From contig MGBO01000007.1 in assembly GCA_001788295.1 (NCBI GenBank), positions 78,263 through 126,138 on the forward strand: a DNA stretch of 47,876 nucleotides, written 5' to 3'. Position 1 is the first letter of the stretch. Each line of letters begins with the position of its first letter. The position numbers and the translations under genes were made by a program. The stretch is from Candidatus Roizmanbacteria bacterium RIFOXYC1_FULL_41_16 (GTDB taxonomy: Bacteria > Patescibacteriota > Microgenomatia > UBA1406). Below are positions 28,301-37,801 of this stretch, one piece after another. A model generated the notes under the pieces. The model saw only the letters and a list, made by a program, of their open reading frames with translations. It was not told where the DNA came from and made no database searches.

Positions 28301-28336
28301 ATGGAGTTATCTAAACTGTCTCACAAGCAGGTTTAG
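28301..28336 (+). CDS. Possible leader peptide MELSKLSHKQV
   Basis: ATG GAG TTA TCT AAA CTG TCT CAC AAG CAG GTT TAG between the promoter and the attenuator. Confidence 0.35.
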   Translation: MELSKLSHKQV

Positions 28337-28345
28337 GAGTTTGGA

Positions 28346-28372
28346 CAGATTGGAAAGCAAAGACCCAATCTG
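28346..28372 (+). promoter_or_regulatory. Putative antiterminator stem CAGATTGG/CCAATCTG
   Basis: 28346-28353 pairs perfectly with 28365-28372 and is mutually exclusive with the terminator stem. Confidence 0.55.
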
Positions 28373-28383
28373 GGTCTTTTTTA
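28359..28383 (+). terminator. Intrinsic terminator-like hairpin between rpsJ and rplC
   Basis: AAAGACCCA-atc-TGGGTCTTT followed by TTT. Confidence 0.75.
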
Positions 28384-28396
28384 TTTGTGTACAAAA

Positions 28397-29083
28397 ATGA
28401 CAGGTTTTATTTTAGCAACCAAAGTTAAACAGACATCAGGTTTTGATGAGCAGAAAAATCGTCAAGCCTACACTCTTTTGAAAATAAGTCCTTGTTATGT
28501 TATTCAAGTAAAAACCAAGGAAACAGATGGCTATCAGGCACTCCAAATTGGTTTTCTTAATAAAAACCCCAAAAATATTAACTCAATGTTAAAGGGCCAG
28601 ACCAAAAAAGCGGGAATACCAAGCCCGCTTTCTTTTTTTTCTGAGGTCAAGATTGAGGATTATTTTGAGGCCAAAGAAATTAAAGAAAACGACAAAGTCG
28701 GTTATCAGATCGGATCAAATTCCTTTTTACCCGGTACTTTGATTAAACCGGAAGCGGTTTTTGCTCCGAAGGATAAGGTTCAGGTAAGCGGAATCACTAA
28801 GGGTAAGGGTTTTGCCGGTGTGGTTAAGCGCCACGGTTTTGCCGGTGGTCCCAAAACTCACGGTCAGAGCGACCGTTTGCGCGCTCCAGGCGCGATTGGT
28901 TCCGGAACCACTCCCGGACGTGTCTGGAAAGGGAAGCGAATGGCCGGAAGAATGGGTGGCGAGGCGCAAACCATCAAGGGCTTGCAAGTCGTGAAAATCG
29001 ATTCCGATTCAATTTTGTTGCAGGGTTTGGTTCCCGGACCAATTGGCGGCGTGATAACAGTTCTCAAACAAAAAAATGGTTAA
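28397..29083 (+). CDS. rplC: 50S ribosomal protein L3 (ORF track start 28385)
   Basis: VSGITKGKGFAGVVKRHGFAGGPKTHGQSDRLRAPGAIGSGTTPGRVWKGKRMAGRMGG. Confidence 0.95.
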   Translation: MTGFILATKVKQTSGFDEQKNRQAYTLLKISPCYVIQVKTKETDGYQALQIGFLNKNPKNINSMLKGQTKKAGIPSPLSFFSEVKIEDYFEAKEIKENDKVGYQIGSNSFLPGTLIKPEAVFAPKDKVQVSGITKGKGFAGVVKRHGFAGGPKTHGQSDRLRAPGAIGSGTTPGRVWKGKRMAGRMGGEAQTIKGLQVVKIDSDSILLQGLVPGPIGGVITVLKQKNG

Positions 29084-29687
29084 AGCCGATTTATTGCTCA
29101 AAGACATCAAGCTGCCAAAAGAGATTTTTGGTGTCGTTGCTTCAGATAAGCTCCTTGCCCAATATGTTTATGTATATCTGAACAATTTGAAAAAGGGTCG
29201 TCACCAAACCAAAACCAGATCAATGGTCACTGGCTCGACTCGCAAGATCTACAGGCAAAAAGGGACTGGCCGAGCCCGGCACGGCGACATTAAAGCGCCT
29301 ATTTTTGTCGGTGGCGGAATTGCTTTTGGTCCAACCGGAGATTACCGCCAGCTCAAATTAACTAAAAAAATGCGTCGAAAAGCTCTTTTTTACGCTTTGT
29401 CTCTTAAGGCTAAAGATAAGAAACTTTTTCTTGTCAATTCGGCCTTAGTCGACAAGGTCAATAAAACCAAACAGGCCCAAGATTTATTAGGCTCGATTAA
29501 ATTAAAAGGATCTTCAATTTTAATTTTACCTCACCACGACAAAGCTCAGACTTTTTTTCAAAATCTCTACGGGCTTACTGTTAACGAACCCATGGCTCTG
29601 AATGCTTATCGGGTGTTGCAAGCCAAAAACCTGATTTTTACTGAAAAATCAGTCGCTGAATTTATCAGTCTTTTCAAACATGAGTAA
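29076..29687 (+). CDS. rplD: 50S ribosomal protein L4
   Basis: [40 protein letters not shown]. Confidence 0.95.
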   Translation: MVKADLLLKDIKLPKEIFGVVASDKLLAQYVYVYLNNLKKGRHQTKTRSMVTGSTRKIYRQKGTGRARHGDIKAPIFVGGGIAFGPTGDYRQLKLTKKMRRKALFYALSLKAKDKKLFLVNSALVDKVNKTKQAQDLLGSIKLKGSSILILPHHDKAQTFFQNLYGLTVNEPMALNAYRVLQAKNLIFTEKSVAEFISLFKHE

Positions 29688-29961
29688 CACAACTCTATTA
29701 AAACCGGTGTTAACTGAAAAATCTCTGAATAAGGCTGATCTTTATGTTTTTAAGGTCGATCCGCAAGCAAACAAAAATCAGATTAAAGAAACGGTTGAAA
29801 AAGTTTACAAAGTCGTCGTTTCCGAAATCAAAACCGTTGTAGTGAAGGGCAAAATGAAAGTGGCGGGCAAGCGCCGTCTTAAAAAAAGACTATCTAAGGT
29901 AAAAAAAGCCTATATTACTTTGAGCAAAGGAAAGATTGACGACTTTCCCAAAAACAATTAA
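29680..29961 (+). CDS. rplW: 50S ribosomal protein L23
   Basis: [32 protein letters not shown]; operon position. Confidence 0.93.
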   Translation: MSNTTLLKPVLTEKSLNKADLYVFKVDPQANKNQIKETVEKVYKVVVSEIKTVVVKGKMKVAGKRRLKKRLSKVKKAYITLSKGKIDDFPKNN

Positions 29962-29969
29962 TAAATAAA

Positions 29970-30728
29970 ATGGAAAATCTAAATCGAGTTACCAAAAAAT
30001 TAAAGTTTATTGCTCCCAATCGGGCCGCCCGTGACAATGCCGGCCGGGTGTCGGTACGCAGTCGTGGCGGTCGCCATAAACGTTACTATCGGGTTATCGA
30101 TTGGAAGCGTGACAAGCGTGATGTTTGGGCAACGGTTGTAGCCATTGAATATGATCCAAACCGGTCGACCGAGATTGCTTTGCTTAAATACTCAGACGGA
30201 GAGTATCGCTATATTTTGGAGCCCTTAAATTTGAAAGTTGGTGACAAAGTGATCAGTTCGACTGACGCCCCGATTAAGCCGGGTTGTACTTTGGCCTTAC
30301 AGTTGATTCCTTTGGGTGTGGAAATTCATAATATCGAAATGATTGCCGGTCGCGGAGGACAAATGGCCCGCTCAGCCGGAACCGCATGCGTTATAATAGG
30401 AAAAGACAAACAATACGCTCATTTGAAATTGCCATCTGGGGAAATCAGAAAAGTTTCTCTGACTTGTTTAGCTACAATCGGACAGTTGGGCAATGTGGAA
30501 CGCAAAAATGAGGAGTTGGGTAAAGCCGGCCGTTCTCGTTTACGAGGTCGTCGGCCAAAGGTCAGAGGAGTGGCCATGCATCCTGATAGCCATCCTCACG
30601 GTGGTGGTGAAGGCCGTAGCGGCGAAGGTATGCATCCCAAGACCCCTTGGGGTAAAACGGCTCACGGACTAAAAACCCGTAAAAAACAAAAGCCATCGGA
30701 CAAATTAATAATTAAGCGGAGAAAATAA
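29970..30728 (+). CDS. rplB: 50S ribosomal protein L2
   Basis: [39 protein letters not shown]. Confidence 0.97.
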   Translation: MENLNRVTKKLKFIAPNRAARDNAGRVSVRSRGGRHKRYYRVIDWKRDKRDVWATVVAIEYDPNRSTEIALLKYSDGEYRYILEPLNLKVGDKVISSTDAPIKPGCTLALQLIPLGVEIHNIEMIAGRGGQMARSAGTACVIIGKDKQYAHLKLPSGEIRKVSLTCLATIGQLGNVERKNEELGKAGRSRLRGRRPKVRGVAMHPDSHPHGGGEGRSGEGMHPKTPWGKTAHGLKTRKKQKPSDKLIIKRRK

Positions 30729-30731
30729 CTT

Positions 30732-31016
30732 ATGTCCAGATCAATGAAAAAAGGACCATATATTGACGAAAAACTGATGAAAAAGGTCCTTAAACAAAAA
30801 AAGGCTGGCCAAAACGAACCTATCAAAACTTGGGCTCGGGCCTCTCAGATTCCGCCTGAATTTGTTGGTTTTCGTTTTCTGGTACATAATGGCCGTAAAT
30901 TTGCCGAAGTCTATATTGGTGAGTCAATGGTTGGTCATCGTTTAGGTGAATTTGCCATTACCAGAACCTTTAAGGGACATGGTCGTGTCACCAAGAGAAT
31001 TACACAAAAAACTTAA
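30732..31016 (+). CDS. rpsS: 30S ribosomal protein S19
   Basis: [58 protein letters not shown]. Confidence 0.96.
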   Translation: MSRSMKKGPYIDEKLMKKVLKQKKAGQNEPIKTWARASQIPPEFVGFRFLVHNGRKFAEVYIGESMVGHRLGEFAITRTFKGHGRVTKRITQKT

Positions 31017-31019
31017 ATT

Positions 31020-31370
31020 ATGGAAAAAACAGCCAAAAGCAAATATCTAAGAACCTCGGCCAAAAAGCTACGGATCTTGATTAATAACCTCAAGGGTCAA
31101 AAAGCCGTTCTGATGCTGCAGAAATTAGAACTGCAATCTCAAAAAGGCGCTGAATTGATTGCCGGCACCCTAAAAAGTGCCATTAATCTTTTTGAAGAAC
31201 CCTTAAGAGAGAAGCTCACGGTGAAAAATATCATGGCCGATCAGGGTCCGGTGTTTAAAAGGTGGCGGGCCGGATCAAGAGGAGCGGCCAAAAAATATTC
31301 CAAAAAAACCGCTCATTTACATATAACTTTAGAAATTAAGGACAAAACCAAAACCAAAAATGGGAAATAA
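31020..31370 (+). CDS. rplV: 50S ribosomal protein L22
   Basis: KYLRTSAKKLRILINNLKG...KRWRAGSRGAAKKYSKKTAHLHITL. Confidence 0.94.
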   Translation: MEKTAKSKYLRTSAKKLRILINNLKGQKAVLMLQKLELQSQKGAELIAGTLKSAINLFEEPLREKLTVKNIMADQGPVFKRWRAGSRGAAKKYSKKTAHLHITLEIKDKTKTKNGK

Positions 31371-32007
31371 AGTTAACGCCAACGCTTTACGACTGGGAAT
31401 TTCCAGAACTTGGGACAGTCGTTGGTTTTTTAGCAACAACAAGCTTTTTAAAGAATCATTGATTCAGGATTTACAGATCCGGAAGTTTTTGATGAGGCGT
31501 TATCAGCCGGCCGGCTTAACTCAGGTTGAGATTGAGCGGAGTTTGTCCGGGATGAACTTAATCTTGCACTCAGTAAGGCCAGGAATGATTATCGGTCGTG
31601 GCGGCAAGGGTTTGGAAGAAGTCAAACACAAGATTATGGAATTATTGGGGATTAAATTGCAAAAGGAAAAAGAGAAATTCAAGCTTGAAATCAAAGTCGA
31701 GCAGGTTAAAAAACCTTTTTTGAGCGCCCGTTATGTGGCCGAATATATTTCCGAGCGGATTGCCAAAAACTTTCCGCACCGCGGCTTGGTTCACTCAACC
31801 ATGGAAAAAGTCAAAGAAAGCGGCGCCCTGGGTGTCAAAATTGCCATCGGTGGCCGGATCAGAGGGGCCAACATTGCCAGACACGAAAAATATCAGATCG
31901 GCAAGGTACCATTATCGTCTGTCAAGGCTGATATTGACTATGCTCAAAGCCCGTCCTTAACCAGAAATGGTTATGTAGGAATAAAAGTTTGGATTTGTCG
32001 ACCATAA
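31360..32007 (+). CDS. rpsC: 30S ribosomal protein S3
   Basis: MGNKVNANALRLGISRTWDSRWF, HSVRPGMIIGRGGKGLEEVK. Confidence 0.96.
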   Translation: MGNKVNANALRLGISRTWDSRWFFSNNKLFKESLIQDLQIRKFLMRRYQPAGLTQVEIERSLSGMNLILHSVRPGMIIGRGGKGLEEVKHKIMELLGIKLQKEKEKFKLEIKVEQVKKPFLSARYVAEYISERIAKNFPHRGLVHSTMEKVKESGALGVKIAIGGRIRGANIARHEKYQIGKVPLSSVKADIDYAQSPSLTRNGYVGIKVWICRP

Positions 32008-32008
32008 A

Positions 32009-32422
32009 ATGTTAGCCCCAAAAAAAACCAAGCATCGCAAACAGTTCAGAGGCACATATAAGCGCTTGGCGACCAGTGGTAATGAAGTTAATTTTGGTCG
32101 TTTTGGTTTAATCAGCAAAAAGGCCGCCTGGATTACGGATCGACAGATTGAGTCTTGTCGCGTTGTCCTATCCAGAGAGACCAGAAAAATTGGCCGCTAT
32201 TGGCTAAGGATTTTTCCGCATAATCCTTATACCAAAAAGCCGTTGGAAGTGGGTATGGGTTCGGGTAAAGGTGACGTTTCGCACTATGTGGCGACAGTCT
32301 TACCCGGAACCGTTATGTTTGAGCTGGATGGAATTATTCCAACCGAGGCCAAACGAATTTTTAAGAAAGTCAGTCATAAGTTACCGGTGGCAACATTGGT
32401 GATCGATAAAAACAATGAGTAA
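32009..32422 (+). CDS. rplP: 50S ribosomal protein L16
   Basis: APKKTKHRKQFRG, RIFPHNPYTKKPLEVGMGSGKGDVSHYVATV. Confidence 0.96.
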   Translation: MLAPKKTKHRKQFRGTYKRLATSGNEVNFGRFGLISKKAAWITDRQIESCRVVLSRETRKIGRYWLRIFPHNPYTKKPLEVGMGSGKGDVSHYVATVLPGTVMFELDGIIPTEAKRIFKKVSHKLPVATLVIDKNNE

Positions 32423-32675
32423 ACAAAAATTAATTCAAACCTCACAATTGCGAAAAAAAAGCCCGAAAGAGCTATTAAAACTTTTACAGGAAACTCAATT
32501 GAGTAAGAGTCAGGATGCCTTGGCCATGATTACCAAGAGGAGTAAAAACGTGAATCTTTTGAAACCAAGCAAAATAACCATTGCCAGAATCAAAACTGTT
32601 CTGGCTGAAAAAAGAGAACTGGCTAAGTTAGAAGTTGCCTCAAACACAGGCAAAACCAAAACCAAAAATGACTAA
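32415..32675 (+). CDS. rpmC: 50S ribosomal protein L29
   Basis: Operon position; [11 protein letters not shown]-like C-terminus. Confidence 0.8.
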   Translation: MSKQKLIQTSQLRKKSPKELLKLLQETQLSKSQDALAMITKRSKNVNLLKPSKITIARIKTVLAEKRELAKLEVASNTGKTKTKND

Positions 32676-32898
32676 GATTTTAGAAGGAGTGGTAGTTTCC
32701 GCCAAAACAGAGCAGACAGTCGTCGTTAGAGTGGAGCGCAAATACCGCCATCCGGTTTATGCCAAAATCGTCAAGCGTCATAAGAAATATTTAGCCCATA
32801 ATCCTAGCTTAAAGCTGATTGAGGGCGACTTGGTTAAGATTAAGGAAGTTCGTCCAATTTCAAAGAACAAACATTATTTAGTTGTTGGTAAAAAGTAA
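32668..32898 (+). CDS. rpsQ: 30S ribosomal protein S17 (ORF track start 32635)
   Basis: [40 protein letters not shown]. Confidence 0.95.
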   Translation: MTKILEGVVVSAKTEQTVVVRVERKYRHPVYAKIVKRHKKYLAHNPSLKLIEGDLVKIKEVRPISKNKHYLVVGKK

Positions 32899-32900
32899 CA

Positions 32901-33272
32901 ATGCTGCAATTACGTTCGATGATAACTGTCGCCGACAACAGCGGCGCCAAAATCCTCCAAATGGTGGGGATTCCAGGTCGTGGTAATAAGAAGATTGCCA
33001 GAATTGGCGACGTCATTACCGGTGTTGTCAAAAAAGCTGATCCTACCGGTCAGGTGCAGGCGCATCAAGTGACTCGGGCCGTGATTGTCAGAACTCGCAA
33101 AGAATTGCGCCGTCCAGACGGATCTTATATCCGTTTTGACGAAAACGCCTGCGTTATTTTAGACGCCAAAACTCAGTTACCCAAAGGGTCCAGAGTCTTT
33201 GGTCCGATTGCCCGCGAGATAAAGCAGCTGGGATTTGTTAAAATAGCCAGTCTGGCAAAAGAAATTTATTAA
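32901..33272 (+). CDS. rplN: 50S ribosomal protein L14
   Basis: MLQLRSMITVADNSGAKILQMVGI, RVFGPIAREI. Confidence 0.97.
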   Translation: MLQLRSMITVADNSGAKILQMVGIPGRGNKKIARIGDVITGVVKKADPTGQVQAHQVTRAVIVRTRKELRRPDGSYIRFDENACVILDAKTQLPKGSRVFGPIAREIKQLGFVKIASLAKEIY

Positions 33273-33277
33273 AAAAT

Positions 33278-33589
33278 ATGAAAATTAAAAAAGCCGATCA
33301 AGTCAAAGTCATTTTGGGTAAAGATAAAGGTCGGGTGGGTGTGGTTGAAAAAATATACCCCAAATCCCACAAGCTCTTAGTTAAGGGAATAAACATGTAC
33401 AAAAAACACGTTAAAAAAAGCGAATCTTTTCCCAAAGGCGGGATTGTTGAGATTAATCGTCCGATGTTGGACAACAAAGTGATGTTAGTTTGTCCTAACT
33501 GTAAAGAAAAAACCAGAGTTGGTTATACGTTGGACAGCAAGCAACAAAAGCAACGGCTTTGTCGCAAGTGCCACAAAGTTATTAAATAA
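33278..33589 (+). CDS. rplX: 50S ribosomal protein L24
   Basis: MKIKKADQVKVILGKDKGRVGVVEKIYP. Confidence 0.95.
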   Translation: MKIKKADQVKVILGKDKGRVGVVEKIYPKSHKLLVKGINMYKKHVKKSESFPKGGIVEINRPMLDNKVMLVCPNCKEKTRVGYTLDSKQQKQRLCRKCHKVIK

Positions 33590-33591
33590 AT

Positions 33592-34131
33592 ATGCATAAT
33601 TTACTAAAAAAATATCAGGAAATAGTTCGACCAAAGCTCAAAAAAGAGTTTGATTTGCAAAACGATTTGCAGGTTCCGGGTTTGGTCAAAATTGTGGTTA
33701 ATATGGGCTTGAACGATGCCATTAATAACAAAGGCATTATTGATAAGGTAATCAAACAGTTGCGGATTATTGCCGGCCAAGAGCCGTCAGTCACCAAATC
33801 CAGAAAAGCCATTTCCGCGTTTAAATTGCGTAAGGGTATGCCGATGGGTTTAAAAGTTACTCTCAGAGGAACACGGATGTTGGATTTTTGGGAGAAACTT
33901 GTTAAAATAGTACTTCCTCGTCAACGTGATTTTAAGGGTATTGCAGACAAGGGTTTTGACTCACAGGGAAATTTGAATCTCGGCTTTAAAGAGCAAACAA
34001 TTTTTCCGGATTTGGAATACGATCAGATCGACAAGGCGCGAGGATTAGAAATTACAGTGGTTACTTCAAGCACTGATAAAAGTCAGGCAAAAAGACTCCT
34101 TGAGGAGTTGGGAATGCCTTTTAAAAAATAA
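33592..34131 (+). CDS. rplE: 50S ribosomal protein L5
   Basis: [49 protein letters not shown]. Confidence 0.96.
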   Translation: MHNLLKKYQEIVRPKLKKEFDLQNDLQVPGLVKIVVNMGLNDAINNKGIIDKVIKQLRIIAGQEPSVTKSRKAISAFKLRKGMPMGLKVTLRGTRMLDFWEKLVKIVLPRQRDFKGIADKGFDSQGNLNLGFKEQTIFPDLEYDQIDKARGLEITVVTSSTDKSQAKRLLEELGMPFKK

Positions 34132-34133
34132 AA

Positions 34134-34319
34134 ATGGCCAAAACAAGCGATATTGTTAAGTTTCAAAAAGCACAAAAGTACAAAACCAGACAGGTTAATC
34201 GATGTTTGATTTGTGGTCGCAGTCGTGCTTATATGAGAAAGTTTGGGCTTTGCCGCCTCTGTTTCCGTAAGGCAGCCCTAGCCGGTGAAATTCCCGGCGT
34301 TTTAAAAGCATCATGGTAA
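34134..34319 (+). CDS. rpsN: 30S ribosomal protein S14, zinc-binding type
   Basis: [40 protein letters not shown]. Confidence 0.95.
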   Translation: MAKTSDIVKFQKAQKYKTRQVNRCLICGRSRAYMRKFGLCRLCFRKAALAGEIPGVLKASW

Positions 34320-34705
34320 TGATTTCAGATCCGATCGGCGATATGTTAACCCGAATCCGAAATGGTTATATGGCCGGCAATAAAAACGTGACTATGCCTT
34401 ATTCTAAGAGCAGAGAAGCGGTTGTCAAGGTGTTAATTGAAAACAAGATTTTAGCCGACTATCAAAAAGATACCAAAACCTTAAAAAAGACTTTGATAGT
34501 AAAACTGGTCGAAGGTAGGCGCCGGCCTTTTGAAATCAAGCGAGTCAGTAAGCCCGGTCGTCGGATTTATCTTTCCAACAAGAATTTTTACAAAGTTAAG
34601 GGCGATCAGGGCGTGTTGATTATCAGCACTTCCAAAGGTGTTATGGACAACAAAAAAGCAAACAAGTTAAAGATTGGCGGCGAAATAATTGCCGAAATAT
34701 TTTAA
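34319..34705 (+). CDS. rpsH: 30S ribosomal protein S8 (ORF track start 34313)
   Basis: SDPIGDMLTRIRNGYMAGNKNVTMPYSKSREAVVKVL. Confidence 0.95.
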   Translation: MISDPIGDMLTRIRNGYMAGNKNVTMPYSKSREAVVKVLIENKILADYQKDTKTLKKTLIVKLVEGRRRPFEIKRVSKPGRRIYLSNKNFYKVKGDQGVLIISTSKGVMDNKKANKLKIGGEIIAEIF

Positions 34706-34707
34706 AA

Positions 34708-35250
34708 ATGTCAAAAATTGGTAACAATCCGGTCATAATTGAAAAGGAAGTTCAGATAACGACAGTTGGTAATGAAGTGACTGTCAAAGGTTCAAAAGGC
34801 GAGTTGAGTTTAAAATTGCCCAAAGCCATTAAATTGGAAATAAAAGACAATCAGGCACATTTTACCAACGTTAAGCCCAGTAAGAAAAGCCGGGCTTTAC
34901 ACGGTTTGACCAGAATGCTTTTTGCCAACGCCGCCTCAGGCGTGATCAATCTTTGGGAAAAGACCCTGGAAATTCATGGAGTTGGTTTCAGAGTTAAGCA
35001 AGAGGCGGACAATTTGGTTTTCCAAATTGGATATTCGCATCCGGTTAACTTTAAAGTGCCTCAGGGAGTCCTAGCCACTGTTAAGGGCAGCAAAATCGTC
35101 ATTGCCGGAGTTAATAAACAACAGGTTGGTGAAATTGCCGCTGCGATCAAAAGAATTCGTAAACCGGACAAATATAAAGGCAAAGGAATCAGATATCAGG
35201 GTGAGGTTATTAAATTAAAGCCGGGCAAAAAAGCCAAAACTACGGCCTAA
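34708..35250 (+). CDS. rplF: 50S ribosomal protein L6
   Basis: [17 protein letters not shown]...[27 protein letters not shown]. Confidence 0.95.
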   Translation: MSKIGNNPVIIEKEVQITTVGNEVTVKGSKGELSLKLPKAIKLEIKDNQAHFTNVKPSKKSRALHGLTRMLFANAASGVINLWEKTLEIHGVGFRVKQEADNLVFQIGYSHPVNFKVPQGVLATVKGSKIVIAGVNKQQVGEIAAAIKRIRKPDKYKGKGIRYQGEVIKLKPGKKAKTTA

Positions 35251-35263
35251 ATTAAAAACAAAT

Positions 35264-35632
35264 ATGAAAATCAGCAGTTTACTCAAACAAACAAGACGTC
35301 AGCGAAGTCGTCGCTTGCTTAGAGTCAGGCGTCCGATTCTTGAGAGCAAAGCCAGACCAAGATTGACTGTTCATCGCTCAAGTCGCTATATTTATGCTCA
35401 GATTATTGATGACCGGTTGGGTAAAACTTTGGTCGCTTCTTCTGACTTAAAGATCAAAGTCAAAGACAAGCAAACCAAGACCGAACGGGCCAAATTGGTC
35501 GGCAAGGCTTTGGCTGAAAAAGCGATGGCCAAAAAAATCAAAACCGTGGTTTTTGATCGCGGTTGGTATAAGTTTCACGGCCGGATAAAGGCGTTAGCCG
35601 ACAGTGCTCGTGAAGCCGGATTAATATTTTAA
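35264..35632 (+). CDS. rplR: 50S ribosomal protein L18
   Basis: [20 protein letters not shown]...[28 protein letters not shown]. Confidence 0.95.
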   Translation: MKISSLLKQTRRQRSRRLLRVRRPILESKARPRLTVHRSSRYIYAQIIDDRLGKTLVASSDLKIKVKDKQTKTERAKLVGKALAEKAMAKKIKTVVFDRGWYKFHGRIKALADSAREAGLIF

Positions 35633-35639
35633 TTTATTT

Positions 35640-36089
35640 ATGAAACAAGATTCGCAACTGCAAGAACAAGTTTTGGATTTACGCCGGGTTTCCCGAAAAG
35701 TCCCGGGCGGTAATTATGCCAGCTTTTCTGCTTTGGTGGCAGTGGGGGACGGCAAAGGCGGTTTGGGAATCGGTTTGGCCAAAGCTCTTGAGGTGCCTCG
35801 GGCAATTAATAAGGCTCTTACTAAGGCCAGAAAAAGAATGATCACTATCAAACTTCACGGCACCACCATTCCCTATGACTTAATGGTGAAATATAACGCC
35901 AGCAAGCTTCTTTTAAAGCCTGCTCCAGAGGGGACTGGTTTAAAAGTCGGGAGTGTGGTCCGACCCTTGATGAACATGGCCGGAATTAAAGATCTGTCCG
36001 GCAAAATTTACGGTTCAAACAACAAGATCAATCTGACCTATGCAGTTTACGAACTGTTTAAAAAATTAGCTTATGAACAAAATGGTTAA
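35640..36089 (+). CDS. rpsE: 30S ribosomal protein S5
   Basis: RRVSRKVPGGNYASFSALVAVGDGKGGLGIGLAKALEVPRAI. Confidence 0.95.
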   Translation: MKQDSQLQEQVLDLRRVSRKVPGGNYASFSALVAVGDGKGGLGIGLAKALEVPRAINKALTKARKRMITIKLHGTTIPYDLMVKYNASKLLLKPAPEGTGLKVGSVVRPLMNMAGIKDLSGKIYGSNNKINLTYAVYELFKKLAYEQNG

Positions 36090-36522
36090 ATTACATCAGT
36101 TGCCGGTAATTCACAGCAAAAGACCCAAGCGAGTTGGTCGAGGTTGGGGATCTGGCAAAGGTAAATATGCCGGTCGTGGCAACAAAGGTCAAAAATCACG
36201 CGAAAAAATCAAATGGCTGTTTGAAGGTGGTCAAGCCAAGCTTCAGAAACGTTTGCCCATGATCAGAGGTAAGGGCAAAAACAGATCTTTTATCGTGAAA
36301 CCGGAGATCATCAATGTTTCGGACTTGGAGCTTCTTAAATCAGTTAAGAGCGGAACCGTAATTGACAATCAATTTATGATCAAAATTGGCATAATAGAAA
36401 AAGGCCAGAAAATTAAATTATTAGGTAATGGTCGGCTGACCAAAAAGTTGGTCATCAAAATTCAAGCCTCAGAAAAAGCAATGCAAAAAGTTAAACAGGC
36501 AGGTGGTGAAAATCAATCTTAA
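36079..36522 (+). CDS. rplO: 50S ribosomal protein L15 (ORF track start 36073)
   Basis: KRPKRVGRGWGSGKGKYAGRGNKGQKSR...FEGGQAKLQKRLP. Confidence 0.95.
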   Translation, partial: KMVKLHQLPVIHSKRPKRVGRGWGSGKGKYAGRGNKGQKSREKIKWLFEGGQAKLQKRLPMIRGKGKNRSFIVKPEIINVSDLELLKSVKSGTVIDNQFMIKIGIIEKGQKIKLLGNGRLTKKLVIKIQASEKAMQKVKQAGGENQS

Positions 36523-37801
36523 AGCCATTATCGGCGATATCTGGTCAAACAGAGCCCTGCGTCGCAAATTTTTATTTACCCTTTTTATCCTCTTCGTTTT
36601 CAGACTGTTTGCTTTTGTTACCATCCCCACGATTGATTTAACCAAGCTGCAGGAATTGTTTTCTGGAAACCAATTTTTGGTTCTTTTGGATATTTTCTCC
36701 GGTGGCACTTTGGTTAACTTTTCCATTATGGCAGTGGGTTTGAATCCTTATATCAATGCCTCAATTGCTATTCAACTGTTTTCGGTGATCTATCCGCCAC
36801 TGGAGGCGCTTTCCAAAGAAGGTGAATTCGGCCGATTTAAGCTCAATCAATACACTCGTTTTGTCACTCTGCCAATTGCTTTTTTACAAAGCATTGGTAT
36901 GTACTTTTTTCTCCATAATCAGCAGATTATCGGCGCTTTGAGTTTTGTCGAGCTTTTGGTTTTTGCGCTCTCCTTGACCGCCGGAACCTTTATTTTAATG
37001 TGGCTAGGCGAGCTGATTTCGGAGTTTGGCGTCGGTAACGGTGTTTCTTTTATCATTTTGGCAGGTATTGTCGGCCGGTTGCCGGTGATGTTTGGTCAGT
37101 CGATTAATTTGCTCAATCAAGAAACAGTTATTCCCTCGCTGATTTTAATCGGGATTTCCCTCGCGGTTATTTATGCAGTCGTAGTTTTAAACGAAGCTAA
37201 GCGCAAAATTCCGGTTTATTACGCCAAACGGGTCAGGGGTGGCAAAATGTATGGCGGCGCCACCAATTATCTGCCGATCAAACTGAGTCAGGCCGGAGTC
37301 ATTCCCATTATCTTTGCCGTTTCCTTTGTTTTGTTTCCACAACTGATTGGTAATTTTATGAGTAGTTCCAACAATCCTAGCGTAGCCGGAATTGGTCAAT
37401 TTCTGGTAACTGTGTTTAATGCTAACGGCGCTGTTTACAACATTATCTACTTCTTGCTGGTGGTGATTTTTACTTTCTTTTATTCGTCCATTATTTTCAA
37501 TCCGCAAAAAATTACCGATGAAATTCAAAAATATGGTGGTTTTATTCCTGGCATCAGACCGGGCAAAAACACCCGTGATTATCTTCAGGCCACTCTTTAT
37601 CGTCTCACTTTTATCGGCGCGATTTTTTTGGGTATTATTGCCGTGTTACCCAATATTCTTTCCGGTTTAACCGGCGCCAGACTCATTTTCTTTGGCGGCA
37701 CCAGTATCTTAATTGTTGTTTCGGTGATTCTGGAAACTTATAAGGTGGTTCAGGCCCAATTAACAACCGCTAATTATGATAAGTTACAAAGCTTAGTATG
37801 A
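36503..37801 (+). CDS. secY: Preprotein translocase subunit SecY (GTG start likely)
   Basis: GTLVNFSIMAVGLNPYINASIAIQL, ELISEFGVGNGVSFIILAGI, LPIKLSQAGVIPIIFA. Confidence 0.97.
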   Translation: MVKINLKAIIGDIWSNRALRRKFLFTLFILFVFRLFAFVTIPTIDLTKLQELFSGNQFLVLLDIFSGGTLVNFSIMAVGLNPYINASIAIQLFSVIYPPLEALSKEGEFGRFKLNQYTRFVTLPIAFLQSIGMYFFLHNQQIIGALSFVELLVFALSLTAGTFILMWLGELISEFGVGNGVSFIILAGIVGRLPVMFGQSINLLNQETVIPSLILIGISLAVIYAVVVLNEAKRKIPVYYAKRVRGGKMYGGATNYLPIKLSQAGVIPIIFAVSFVLFPQLIGNFMSSSNNPSVAGIGQFLVTVFNANGAVYNIIYFLLVVIFTFFYSSIIFNPQKITDEIQKYGGFIPGIRPGKNTRDYLQATLYRLTFIGAIFLGIIAVLPNILSGLTGARLIFFGGTSILIVVSVILETYKVVQAQLTTANYDKLQSLV

